This document shows positions 1 through 7,959 of a DNA stretch of 64,000 nucleotides, piece by piece. The translations under genes and the position numbers were made by a program. Below the pieces are notes generated by a model, which saw nothing but the letters and a program-made list of their open reading frames with translations, had not been told where the DNA came from and did not search any database. Location of the stretch: assembly GCF_008973825.1 (NCBI RefSeq), contig NZ_WCHR01000034.1, positions 1 through 64,000 of the forward strand, read 5' to 3'. Numbering within the stretch: position 1 is the first letter of the stretch; each line of letters begins with the position of its first letter. This stretch comes from Gemmobacter serpentinus (lineage in GTDB: Bacteria; Pseudomonadota; Alphaproteobacteria; Rhodobacterales; Rhodobacteraceae).

Positions 1-96
1 GACGCTGAGACGCTGAGACGCTGAGACGCTGAGACGCTGAGACGCTGAGACGCTGAGACGCTGAGACGCTGAGACGCTGAGACGCTGAGACGCTGA
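1..96. repeat. 8-bp tandem repeat, 12 perfect copies
   Basis: Twelve uninterrupted copies of the octamer GACGCTGA fill the first 96 bases and probably continue beyond the window edge. There are no spacers, so it is not a CRISPR array. It lies downstream of a minus-strand cyclophilin gene and its terminator. A related octamer (CCCGCTGA) is repeated near 26212. Confidence 0.95.
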
Positions 97-127
97 AGCT
101 CCAGATCACCCCAACCCGCAACAGGAA

Positions 128-147
128 AAGGGGCCTTGCGGCCCCTT
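128..147 (-). terminator. Rho-independent terminator of the cyclophilin pair
   Basis: An 8-bp perfect stem (AAGGGGCC / GGCCCCTT) with a TTGC loop lies 28 bases past the stop of the minus-strand cyclophilin gene. Read on the minus strand it runs into a short T-rich stretch. Confidence 0.75.
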
Positions 148-174
148 CCCCGGATCATCGCTTACAGGCCGCGT

Positions 175-744
175 TCATTCCTGAACGGTGACCTTGACCA
201 TGCGGTCGGGCACGGTGACCTCACCATTGCCGCCAGACCCTTTCTTGATCGCATCGACCACATCCATGCCTTTGATGACATGGCCCACGACGGTGTATTG
301 GCCATCCAGATGCGGCGCGGGGGCGAACATGATGAAGAACTGGCTATTGGCCGAGTTCGGATCCTGCGACCGGGCCATGCCGACGACACCTCGATCAAAG
401 GTCAGGTTCGAGAACTCCGCCGGCAGATCGGGCTTGGACGAGCCCCCCATGCCAGCCTGGGCGCTGCCGCCCTTCTTGCCGAATTCGACATCGCCGGTCT
501 GCGCCATGAAGCCGTCGATCACGCGGTGAAACACCACGTCATCATAGGCACCTTCCTTGGCCAGCGCCACGATCTGCGCCACATGCTTGGGCGCGACCTG
601 ATCGTTCAGATCGATGACGATCTCGCCCTTGGTCTCGCCGCCGACCTCGATCACGAGATTGGGGCCGGGACCATCGGTTTCCGCCATGGCCATGAAGGGC
701 GTGGCGATCAGCGCAAGGGCTGCCAGCGAAAGCTTATTGAACAT
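175..744 (-). CDS. Peptidylprolyl isomerase, cyclophilin type, periplasmic
   Basis: Predicted to catalyse cis-trans isomerisation of prolyl bonds in exported proteins. The 189-aa product begins with a signal peptide (MFNKLSLAALALIATPFMAMA, probable cleavage after the last AMA). The cyclophilin fold follows, with family motifs FHRVIDGFMAQTGD, the NSANSQFFIMFA stretch and HLDGQYTVVGHVIKGMDVV. The start overlaps the end of the upstream cytoplasmic cyclophilin gene by 11 bases, so the two are almost certainly co-transcribed and translationally coupled. Together they give the cell one exported and one cytosolic isomerase, as in E. coli PpiA/PpiB. Confidence 0.93.
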   Translation of the reverse strand: MFNKLSLAALALIATPFMAMAETDGPGPNLVIEVGGETKGEIVIDLNDQVAPKHVAQIVALAKEGAYDDVVFHRVIDGFMAQTGDVEFGKKGGSAQAGMGGSSKPDLPAEFSNLTFDRGVVGMARSQDPNSANSQFFIMFAPAPHLDGQYTVVGHVIKGMDVVDAIKKGSGGNGEVTVPDRMVKVTVQE

Positions 745-1246
745 CGGCTGCCACCCGCACCGAGATCATGCGATCGGGGTTCACCGGCGGCTCGCCGCGC
801 ATGATCTTGTCAACCGCATCCATGCCCGAGATCACGCGGCCATAGACCGTGTATTGCTGGTTCAGGAAGTGGTTGTCCTTGAAGTTGATGAAGAACTGGC
901 TGTTGGCCGAGTTCGGGTTCTGCGAACGGGCCGCGCCAAGCGTGCCACGGTCATGCGGCAGTTTGGAGAATTCGGCCGGAAGGTCGGGCAGATCCGAACC
1001 GCCGGTGCCGGAACGCCGCGCGTTATAGGCGGGGCTTTCCATATTGCCATGTTCCACATCGCCGGTCTGGGCCATGAAGCCCTCGATCACGCGGTGGAAG
1101 GCCACGTTGTCATATTTGCCGGCGCGGGCCAGCTCTTTCATGCGGGCGGTGTGCTTGGGGGCCACATCGGCCAGCAGTTCGATCACCACTTCGCCGTCTT
1201 TCAGGGTCAGGATGATGGTGTTTTCGGGGTCTTTGATCTCGGCCAT
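734..1246 (-). CDS. Peptidylprolyl isomerase, cyclophilin type, cytoplasmic
   Basis: Cytosolic prolyl isomerase of 170 aa with no signal peptide. Cyclophilin motifs are clear: VAFHRVIEGFMAQTGD, NSANSQFFINF and FLNQQYTVYGRVISGMD. The reading frame is open further upstream, but the start at MAEIKDP is chosen because AGGAG sits 10 bases before it and homology begins there. It is the first gene of a two-gene minus-strand operon with the exported cyclophilin. The pgk gene is divergent across a gap of about 130 bases. Confidence 0.93.
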   Translation of the reverse strand: MAEIKDPENTIILTLKDGEVVIELLADVAPKHTARMKELARAGKYDNVAFHRVIEGFMAQTGDVEHGNMESPAYNARRSGTGGSDLPDLPAEFSKLPHDRGTLGAARSQNPNSANSQFFINFKDNHFLNQQYTVYGRVISGMDAVDKIMRGEPPVNPDRMISVRVAADVQ

Positions 1247-1380
1247 AAGGTCGGTCTCCTCTTTTCTGGGGCGCAAGGTAATGGCGCGGCACGCCAAGGG
1301 AAAGGGCAAACCCGCGTGAACGGTTGACGCCGGGCCTCGATCGGCGGAAAGAAGATCAACCGCATTTCGAGGAGGCCGCC

Positions 1381-2568
1381 ATGGCTTGGAAGACGCTCGA
1401 CGATATCGATCTGGCCGGCAAGACCGTGCTGATGCGGGTCGACATCAATGTTCCGATGGAAAATGGCGTGGTGACCGACGCCACCCGCATCGAAAAGATC
1501 GTGCCCACGGTGAAGGATATTCAGGCCAAGGGTGGCAAGGTCGTGCTGCTGGCGCATTTCGACCGCCCCAAGGGCAAGGTCGTGCCGGAAATGAGCCTGG
1601 CGCATGTGCAGGGCGCGCTGGAAGCGGCGCTTGGCAGCAAGGTGGTCTTTGCGGCCGATTGCATCGGTGCCCCCGCCCGCGAGGCCATCGCGCGCGCCTC
1701 GGGCGACGCGGTCGTGCTGCTGGAAAACACCCGCTTCCACGCCGGTGAGGAAAAGAATGACGAAGGTCTGGCCCGCGAGATGGCCGCGCTTGGCGATGTC
1801 TTTGTGAATGACGCCTTTTCCGCCGCGCATCGGGCACATGCCTCGACCGCCGGCATCGCGCATCTTATGCCCGCCGCCGCAGGCCGGCTGATGGAGGCCG
1901 AACTGCGCGCCCTCGACGCGGCCCTCGGTGCCCCCAAGCGCCCGGTCGTAGCCGTGGTGGGCGGTGCCAAGGTGTCCACCAAGCTGGATCTTCTGGGCAA
2001 TCTGGTGGCCAAGGTCGACCATCTGGTGATCGGCGGAGGCATGGCCAATACTTTCCTTGTGGCCCAAGGGGTTGAGGTCGGAAAGTCACTGGCCGAACGC
2101 GACATGGCGCAAACCGCGCGCGAGATCCTTGCCAAAGCCGATGACGCGGGCTGTGCGATCCACCTGCCGATCGACGTGGTTGTGGCGCGCGAATTCAAGG
2201 CGGGGGCCGCCAATGAGACCGTGCCGGTCCATGCCTGCCCGGCGGATGCCATGATCCTGGACGCAGGCCCGGCCACGGTCGCCGCCCTGCGCGATGTCTT
2301 TGCGACCGCGCAGACCTTGATCTGGAACGGCCCGCTCGGGGCTTTCGAGATCGAGCCGTTTGACGCGGCCACCAATGCGGCGGCGCGCGCGGTCGCCGAT
2401 CTGACGCAGGCTGGCAAGCTGGTCTCGGTCGCGGGGGGCGGCGATACGGTTGCCGCGCTGAACAAGGCGGGGGCCGCCAATAGTTTCAGCTTCATCTCCA
2501 CCGCGGGCGGTGCCTTCCTGGAATGGATGGAGGGCAAGGAACTGCCCGGCGTTGCGGCATTGGGCTGA
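1381..2568 (+). CDS. pgk: Phosphoglycerate kinase
   Basis: Interconverts 1,3-bisphosphoglycerate and 3-phosphoglycerate with ADP/ATP in glycolysis, gluconeogenesis and the Calvin cycle. It is 395 aa, the normal family length. Visible motifs include the N-terminal substrate site ([20 protein letters not shown]), [26 protein letters not shown] and the nucleotide-domain motifs [10 protein letters not shown] and GGGDTVAAL. An in-frame ATG exists at 1324, but the start at 1381 has GAGGAGG just upstream and gives the conserved N terminus. A hairpin follows the stop, so it is probably monocistronic. Confidence 0.97.
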   Translation: MAWKTLDDIDLAGKTVLMRVDINVPMENGVVTDATRIEKIVPTVKDIQAKGGKVVLLAHFDRPKGKVVPEMSLAHVQGALEAALGSKVVFAADCIGAPAREAIARASGDAVVLLENTRFHAGEEKNDEGLAREMAALGDVFVNDAFSAAHRAHASTAGIAHLMPAAAGRLMEAELRALDAALGAPKRPVVAVVGGAKVSTKLDLLGNLVAKVDHLVIGGGMANTFLVAQGVEVGKSLAERDMAQTAREILAKADDAGCAIHLPIDVVVAREFKAGAANETVPVHACPADAMILDAGPATVAALRDVFATAQTLIWNGPLGAFEIEPFDAATNAAARAVADLTQAGKLVSVAGGGDTVAALNKAGAANSFSFISTAGGAFLEWMEGKELPGVAALG

Positions 2569-2580
2569 TTTACCGATCAT

Positions 2581-2605
2581 GCGGGAGGCAATTGACGCCT
2601 CCCGC
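2581..2605 (+). terminator. Hairpin terminator after pgk
   Basis: A 9-bp perfect stem (GCGGGAGGC / GCCTCCCGC) with a 7-base loop begins 13 bases after the pgk stop. No long T run follows, so it may act only as a weak terminator. Confidence 0.65.
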
Positions 2606-2676
2606 AGCACATTGCTAACGTGCCAAAGCCGCCCGGATCTGGCGGTTTATTTCATTACAGCCCTGGGGGGCACGAT

Positions 2677-3750
2677 ATGGCACTTATTAGTAAGGTAACC
2701 ATTCCCAGTTTTCCCGGCATTCCTGGTTCTGGTTCGGGCTTGGTCTGGACGGGCACGGCCAAGAGTGAGAAAAAAGTCGGCACCAGCAAGGCTGACATGC
2801 TCTTCGGGATGCAGGGCAATGACACGCTTGACGGCAAGGCAGGCAATGACACGCTGGACGGCAGCGCCGGCAATGACAAGCTGCTGGGTGGCGGTGGCAA
2901 GGACGCCCTGACCATGATGGGGGCCGATACGCTGACCGGCGGCGCGGATGGCGATTTCTTTATCCTGCTCGGCATCAAATACAACATGCGCCTCGGCTCG
3001 GCCAATACCTCGGTCATCACCGATTTCAAGGCCAAGGGCGCCGATCATGACGTGCTGGAGCTTGGCGGCATGTTCAAGTTCAAATGGGCCGATCGCGACA
3101 AGGACACCAATGACGGCTTTGCCATGACTCAAAAGGGCAAGGACGTGCATGTCTATACCAAGGACCCGGGCGGCAATATCCAGAAGATCATTCTCAAGAA
3201 TGTGAAGCTGGCCGACCTCACACCGGAAAACGTCAAGATCATCAAACCACCGCCGGGCGTGAAGGCAGCCGATCCCATTGGCGATGATGCGGGTGGCGCG
3301 GGCAATGACCGGCTGCGCGGCGATGCCGATGACAACCGCATTCTTGGCCATGGCGGGGATGACACGCTGCGCGGTGCGGGCGGCGATGACACGCTGGATG
3401 GCGGTGCGGGCTCCGACCTTTTGCTGGGCGGGCGTGGCGACGACCGGCTGCTGGTCTCGGGCGGCGATACCGCCCTTGGCGGACATGGGGCCGATACGTT
3501 CGTGCTGGTGGACCAGGATGCGGGTGTGGCGCGGATCCGCGACTTCGAGACCGGCACCGACCGGATCGACCTTTCGGGTTTCGATCTTGACTGGTCGGGC
3601 CGCGACAAGGGTCTGGAAGACGGGTTCGAGCTGCGCCAGGTTGCGGGCGGCACCGAAATCCGCGTGGTCGATGGCGATGGTGATCTGGTGACCCTCATGC
3701 TGCAGGGGGTGAAGCCGGGCCAGCTTTCGGCAGACGACTTCCTGTTCTGA
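2677..3750 (+). CDS. RTX calcium-binding repeat protein, two-module
   Basis: A 357-aa acidic protein with glycine-rich RTX nonapeptides (GNDTLDG, GGDDTLDGGAG types) that bind calcium in secreted proteins of this class. It has two successive modules. Repeats at about residues 45-85 are followed by a segment containing DRDKDTNDGF. Repeats at about 215-280 are followed by a segment containing GRDKGLEDGF. This suggests internal duplication. There is no N-terminal signal peptide, and the C terminus ends in an aspartate plus hydrophobic tail (DDFLF), as expected for type I secretion. No transporter gene is in the window. The start is set at MALISKV after a G-rich stretch; an upstream in-frame ATG at 2620 is less likely. 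The molecular function is unknown. Confidence 0.88.
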   Translation: MALISKVTIPSFPGIPGSGSGLVWTGTAKSEKKVGTSKADMLFGMQGNDTLDGKAGNDTLDGSAGNDKLLGGGGKDALTMMGADTLTGGADGDFFILLGIKYNMRLGSANTSVITDFKAKGADHDVLELGGMFKFKWADRDKDTNDGFAMTQKGKDVHVYTKDPGGNIQKIILKNVKLADLTPENVKIIKPPPGVKAADPIGDDAGGAGNDRLRGDADDNRILGHGGDDTLRGAGGDDTLDGGAGSDLLLGGRGDDRLLVSGGDTALGGHGADTFVLVDQDAGVARIRDFETGTDRIDLSGFDLDWSGRDKGLEDGFELRQVAGGTEIRVVDGDGDLVTLMLQGVKPGQLSADDFLF

Positions 3751-3768
3751 GACGGATATTCGACAAAG

Positions 3769-3804
3769 GAAGAAGCCCCGCACCGGATGATGCGGGGCTT
3801 CTTC
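3769..3804. terminator. Bidirectional Rho-independent terminator
   Basis: A perfect 14-bp stem (GAAGAAGCCCCGCA and its complement) with an 8-base loop sits between two convergent RTX genes. The A/T-flanked arms let it serve both strands. Confidence 0.9.
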
Positions 3805-3857
3805 ATGACGCGGCCCATAGATATCGCCAATCTCTGGCCAGCGTCGGAATCTTGCGG

Positions 3858-4739
3858 TTACTCGCCGAAGACCTGGTCGATGGTGCGCAGGCGGTCGGCA
3901 AAATCTTCGAGATTGGTCATGCCGTGCACGAAAACCGCATTGTCGCCCATCTCAAGCAGAATGCCATCGCCCTTGCGGGTGGCGAATTGCTCGACAATAT
4001 CAGCGGCGTCGCGGCCATCCGCCCAGAAGCGGTCATCCAGCGCGATACGATCATCGCGGGAAAAATCGCCGATCACATCCTTGCCGAAATCCCCGCGGAA
4101 GACGAAGGCGTCGTTTCCTGCCCCGCCACGCAGCCGATCGTTTCCGGCCCCCCCCTCCAGCGTGTCGTCACCGCCGCCGCCCAGAAGGTAATCCGCACCG
4201 GCATTGCCGCGCAGCAGATCGTCGCCGAATTTGCCTTCCAGCTTGTCGGCCCCGTTGCCGCCTTGCAGCAGGTCGCGCCCGGTGCCGCCCTGCAAGCGAT
4301 CATTGCCATTGCCGCCGTTCAGCGTGTCATTGCCCGCCCCGCCGAGGATCGTGTCATTGCCGTCACCACCATCGATGCGGTCGCGCCATTTCGACCCGTT
4401 CAGCCGATCATTGCCCGATAGCAGCGCATCCAGCAGATCATTGCCGTTTCCGGTTTCGATCATGCCAAGCAATTCGGCACCGTCAAAGCCCAGATCGGTG
4501 AAATGCATCGTCGTGATGCGCCCGCTCTGGTTCAGGGATTGCACGCCGATGGTCACGATCTCGCCGCTGAGACGACCGTTCTCATAGGAATAATCGCCAT
4601 CAAGCAGCAGACGCTTGCCGCCCAGCGTCACCCGCAGCTGATCGGTATCTGTGGTGATGAGCCGGCCGAATTCGGCATCCTCCATGAAGCGCAGATCCAA
4701 TCCGCGCATCAGGCTCGACGTGGTCGTCAGTTTGGTCAT
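3858..4739 (-). CDS. RTX calcium-binding repeat protein
   Basis: A 293-aa acidic protein. Residues about 1-110 are non-repetitive (MTKLTTTSSLMRGLDLRF...). A run of about eight RTX nonapeptides (GGDGNDTILGG, GGAGNDTLNGG and similar) covers about 125-225. A C-terminal stretch follows, with FRGDFGKDVIGDFSRDDRI typical of RTX C-terminal modules. There is no signal peptide, so export by a type I system is expected. The start is chosen at 4739, which has GAGGA about 8 bases upstream; the frame is open to 4907 but those codons look non-coding. It is convergent with the neighbouring RTX gene. Cargo function is unknown. Confidence 0.87.
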   Translation of the reverse strand: MTKLTTTSSLMRGLDLRFMEDAEFGRLITTDTDQLRVTLGGKRLLLDGDYSYENGRLSGEIVTIGVQSLNQSGRITTMHFTDLGFDGAELLGMIETGNGNDLLDALLSGNDRLNGSKWRDRIDGGDGNDTILGGAGNDTLNGGNGNDRLQGGTGRDLLQGGNGADKLEGKFGDDLLRGNAGADYLLGGGGDDTLEGGAGNDRLRGGAGNDAFVFRGDFGKDVIGDFSRDDRIALDDRFWADGRDAADIVEQFATRKGDGILLEMGDNAVFVHGMTNLEDFADRLRTIDQVFGE

Positions 4740-5088
4740 TCTATCCTCGCACCTACGGATCGCCGCAGCATCCGAAATCGATAATTCAAGGCAAACTTGA
4801 TCCTGCGCAGTCCGCCGGTCAATGCAGATCACAAAAAACCCGGTCATCATCAGGGCTTGGGGAACAAACCCCCAAGGATGCAACCACCATGCCAAGACCG
4901 GAAACAATACCGTTTTACTTGTAGTTGCATTCGGGAAACAGCGCGAATCACAGCGCCAAAATCGGGACTGTTGCGCTTTACGATGCCGCTAGCGCTAACA
5001 CGATTGCGCGGGGTATCGGCAGCGATTAACTGCAACCTGCACGCCCCAAGGCCCTATGGGCCGTCCGAACCAGATAGGAGCATCCGAC
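4740..5088. promoter_or_regulatory. Divergent intergenic region, RTX gene / aldolase
   Basis: This 349-base region has no gene that I can support. It separates the minus-strand RTX gene from the plus-strand aldolase gene and must hold both promoters. It is less GC-rich than the flanking genes. The one clear motif is the LacI-type palindrome listed separately at 4988-4999. Confidence 0.6.
4988..4999. promoter_or_regulatory. LacI-family-type operator upstream of the aldolase gene
   Basis: GCTAGCGCTAAC is a near-perfect palindrome (one mismatch from GTTAGCGCTAAC) about 90 bases before the aldolase start. LacI-family regulators of central carbon metabolism recognise sites of this form. From memory, the CceR regulator of Rhodobacter uses a very similar TTAGCGCTAA core. 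Which protein binds here is inferred. Confidence 0.55.
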
Positions 5089-6018
5089 ATGCGCGCCACC
5101 AAGCAGGTGCAGAAGATCCTGAGCAATTATGAAGGCGAGAATGCCGGGGTGAAGGGCAATCTCTGCCGCATCCTGATGGAAGGCAAGCTCGGCGGCACCG
5201 GCAAGATGATTATCCTGCCCGTCGATCAGGGGTTCGAGCATGGCCCGGCGCGCAGCTTTGCGCCCAATCCGGCAGGCTATGACCCGCATTACCATTACCA
5301 ACTGGCGATTGACGCGGGCCTTTCGGCCTATGCCGCACCGCTGGGGCCGCTGGAAGCCGGTGCCGATACCTTTGCCGGCCAGATTCCGACGATTTTGAAA
5401 GTGAACTCTGCCAACAGCCTGATGTCGGAGACCGCCGGCAAGAACCAGGCGATCACAGCATCTGTCGATGACGCGCTGCGCCTTGGCTGCTCGGCCATCG
5501 GCTTCACCATCTATCCGGGATCGGACATGGCGCTCGACATGTTCGAAGAGATCGTCGAGATGCGGAAGGAAGCCGCGGCCAAGGGCGTGGCGACCGTGAT
5601 CTGGTCCTATCCGCGCGGCGAGGCGATCACCAAGGATGGCGAGACCGCGATCGATGTCGCAGCCTATGCAGCCCATATCGCGGCGCTGCTTGGGGCCCAT
5701 ATCATCAAGATCAAGCTGTCGACCGACCACCTGATGCTGCCCGAGGCGAAGAAGGTCTATGAGAAAGAGCAGATCGACGTGTCCGACATGGCCGCGCGCG
5801 TGAAGCATTGCGTGCAATCGAGCTTCAATGGCCGCCGCATCATCGTCTTCTCGGGCGGTGCGTCCAAAGGTGCCGATGCGGTCTATGATGACGCCCGCGC
5901 AATCCGCGATGGCGGCGGCAACGGCTCCATCATCGGGCGCAACAGCTTCCAACGCTCGCGCGAGGATGCATTGGCGATGCTGGCCAAGCTGGTCGACATC
6001 TACAAGGGCAAGGCCTGA
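5089..6018 (+). CDS. fbaB: Fructose-bisphosphate aldolase, class I (FbaB/DhnA type)
   Basis: Predicted to cleave or form fructose 1,6-bisphosphate by Schiff-base chemistry. The 309-aa protein matches the archaeal-type class I aldolase family: LPVDQGFEHGP near residue 45, YDPHYHYQLA, the GFTIYPGS segment, HIIKIKLSTDHL carrying the likely Schiff-base lysine, and IIVFSGGASKG phosphate-binding loop. No class II zinc ligands are apparent. The start at 5089 has TAGGAG upstream; an earlier in-frame ATG at 5056 lacks one. A putative LacI-type operator precedes it, which fits control by carbon source. Confidence 0.93.
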   Translation: MRATKQVQKILSNYEGENAGVKGNLCRILMEGKLGGTGKMIILPVDQGFEHGPARSFAPNPAGYDPHYHYQLAIDAGLSAYAAPLGPLEAGADTFAGQIPTILKVNSANSLMSETAGKNQAITASVDDALRLGCSAIGFTIYPGSDMALDMFEEIVEMRKEAAAKGVATVIWSYPRGEAITKDGETAIDVAAYAAHIAALLGAHIIKIKLSTDHLMLPEAKKVYEKEQIDVSDMAARVKHCVQSSFNGRRIIVFSGGASKGADAVYDDARAIRDGGGNGSIIGRNSFQRSREDALAMLAKLVDIYKGKA

Positions 6019-6080
6019 TCCCGCCCGCCCCCGCGGGTGGATCAGATCCTGCCTGCATCCTTGGGTGCAACAAAAACGAA

Positions 6081-6101
6081 AGGGCGGCCTGTGGCCGCCC
6101 T
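6081..6101 (+). terminator. Hairpin after the aldolase gene
   Basis: A 9-bp perfect stem (AGGGCGGCC / GGCCGCCCT) with a 3-base loop, 62 bases past the aldolase stop. The downstream T content is modest. Confidence 0.65.
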
Positions 6102-6226
6102 GCCCCATTCTGTCACATTCCTGCAAATAGCTGACTCTGCCGCATTTTCCCGATTCACAAGCTGATTCGGCTATGGCATAACTCTGTCATGCCCCCAGCG
6201 AACGAGGGGCAAGGCAAGAGACGCGT

Positions 6227-6523
6227 ATGACCCAGACCCGCCTTTCCATCGGCAGCATGTTGATCTTTGCCCTGGCAATCGGCCTGGGCGGTTACTTCAC
6301 CTTTGCAGCCGTTCAAGGCGATTACGGGCTGTTCCGCCGCGCCCAGATCCATGCCGAGGAAACAGCCTTGGTGGCCGAGCGTGACCGCCTGAAAGCCGAG
6401 CTTTCGGCGCTGCAAAACCGCACCCACCGCCTGTCGGATGCCTTCCTTGACCTTGATCTGCTGGACGAACAGGTCCGCGACGTGCTGGGCTATATCCGCG
6501 CAGACGAGATCGTCATCCGCTGA
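6227..6523 (+). CDS. FtsB/DivIC-like septum formation initiator
   Basis: A 98-aa protein with one N-terminal membrane segment (about residues 9-28) and a predicted periplasmic coiled coil (about 42-80, rich in E, L, R and A). It ends in a short region with LDLLDEQVRDVLGYIRADEIV. This layout matches the FtsB/DivIC septum initiator family, which bridges FtsL and FtsQ in the divisome. In alphaproteobacteria the gene commonly lies between a glycolytic gene (eno or aldolase) and the pdh genes, as here. A promoter may lie in the AT-richer stretch before it. Confidence 0.85.
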   Translation: MTQTRLSIGSMLIFALAIGLGGYFTFAAVQGDYGLFRRAQIHAEETALVAERDRLKAELSALQNRTHRLSDAFLDLDLLDEQVRDVLGYIRADEIVIR

Positions 6524-6670
6524 GATTTCGCCCGTAGCCCCGACCCTCGGGGCCAGGCTGCGTCTCATCGGCATGGCCCCGCCCATACCCCGCAATACTG
6601 CGCCCCATCGCTGCGTCGCGGCGAGAGATTTGCTTGCGCAACGCCTTATTTCCCCGATAATGGGTAGATA

Positions 6671-6684
6671 GTTCAATATTGAAC
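6671..6684. promoter_or_regulatory. Perfect 14-bp palindrome in the pdhA leader
   Basis: GTTCAATATTGAAC is a perfect inverted repeat 27 bases before the pdhA start, in an AT-rich patch. Its symmetry and position suggest an operator for a dimeric regulator of the pdh operon. I cannot name the regulator. Confidence 0.6.
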
Positions 6685-6710
6685 ATTCTCATTGTTGGGA
6701 GGGGCGCCGC

Positions 6711-7700
6711 ATGGCCACCAAGAAGGCACCGGAGAGACCGAATGTCTCGAAAGAGGAACTTCTGAAATACTACCGTGAAATGCTGTTGATCCGCCGTTTC
6801 GAGGAAAAGGCAGGCCAGCTTTACGGGATGGGCCTGATCGGCGGCTTCTGCCACCTTTACATCGGACAGGAAGCAGTGGTCGTGGGGCTTGAGGCCGCCA
6901 CGAAGGAAGGCGACAAGCGCCTGACCTCCTACCGCGACCATGGCCATATGCTGGCCTGCGGCATGGACCCCAAGGGGGTGATGGCGGAACTGACCGGGCG
7001 CGAGGGGGGCTACTCCAAGGGCAAGGGCGGCTCCATGCACATGTTCAGCCGCGAAAAGCATTTCTACGGCGGCCATGGCATCGTCGGCGCGCAGGTGCCG
7101 CTTGGGGCGGGCCTTGCCTTCTCCGACTGGTATAAGGGCAATGACAATGTGACCTTCACCTATTTCGGGGATGGCGCGGCGAACCAGGGCCAGGTCTATG
7201 AAACCTATAACATGGCCGAGCTGTGGAACCTTCCGGTGATCTTCGTCATCGAGAACAACCAATACGCCATGGGCACCAGCGTCAAACGCTCCACCAAATC
7301 GACCACGCTGTTCGGCCGTGGCACCGCCTACGGCATTCCGGGCGAACAGGTCGACGGCATGGATGTGCTGGCGGTGAAGGAAGCGGGCGAAAAGGCCATT
7401 GCGCATTGCCGCGCGGGCAAGGGCCCCTACATCCTTGAAATGATGACCTATCGCTATCGCGGGCATTCGATGTCCGATCCGGCGAAATACCGGACTCGCG
7501 AAGAGGTCGAGAAGATCAAGACCGAGAAGGACTGCATCGAGCATGTCCGCGACCTGCTGACCCAAGGCGGTCTGGCCTCGGACGAGGATCTGAAAGCCAT
7601 CGACAAGGAGATCAAGGCCATCGTGAATGAGGCGGCCGAATTCTCCAAGGAAAGCCCGGAACCCGCCTTGTCCGAGCTTTACACCGACATTTACGCCTGA
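6711..7700 (+). CDS. pdhA: Pyruvate dehydrogenase E1 component, alpha subunit
   Basis: Decarboxylates pyruvate with thiamine diphosphate as part of the E1 alpha2-beta2 heterotetramer. It is 329 aa, normal for the type. Motifs are clear: [16 protein letters not shown], the [12 protein letters not shown] segment, [18 protein letters not shown], and the thiamine diphosphate/Mg motif [12 protein letters not shown] followed by [15 protein letters not shown]. The phosphorylation-loop region [11 protein letters not shown] is present. GGGAGGGGCGCC precedes the ATG. It is the first gene of pdhA-pdhB-pdhC. The E3 gene is not adjacent. Confidence 0.97.
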   Translation: MATKKAPERPNVSKEELLKYYREMLLIRRFEEKAGQLYGMGLIGGFCHLYIGQEAVVVGLEAATKEGDKRLTSYRDHGHMLACGMDPKGVMAELTGREGGYSKGKGGSMHMFSREKHFYGGHGIVGAQVPLGAGLAFSDWYKGNDNVTFTYFGDGAANQGQVYETYNMAELWNLPVIFVIENNQYAMGTSVKRSTKSTTLFGRGTAYGIPGEQVDGMDVLAVKEAGEKAIAHCRAGKGPYILEMMTYRYRGHSMSDPAKYRTREEVEKIKTEKDCIEHVRDLLTQGGLASDEDLKAIDKEIKAIVNEAAEFSKESPEPALSELYTDIYA

Positions 7701-7713
7701 GGGAGAGAAAGAC

Positions 7714-7959
7714 ATGGCAATTCAAGTTCTTATGCCCGCGCTTTCTCCCACCATGGAGGAAGGCACGCTGGCCAAATGGCTGGTGAAAGAGGGCGATGTG
7801 GTCAAATCCGGCCAGATCATCGCCGAGATCGAGACCGACAAGGCCACGATGGAATTCGAGGCTGTGGATGAGGGCATCATCGGCAAACTGCTGGTGGCCG
7901 AAGGCAGCGCGGGCGTGAAGGTGAACACCCCGATCGCCGTGCTGGTCGAAGAAGGCGAA
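7714..7959 (+). repeat. Direct repeat copy 1 (lipoyl domain of pdhB)
   Basis: This coding stretch is nearly identical at the DNA level to 9093-9338 in pdhC, including most third codon positions. Only scattered changes are visible. Confidence 0.9.

Noticed and set aside
1-96. CRISPR-like array at the window start
   Set aside because: The units are 8 bp and directly adjoining with no spacers, and no cas genes are present.
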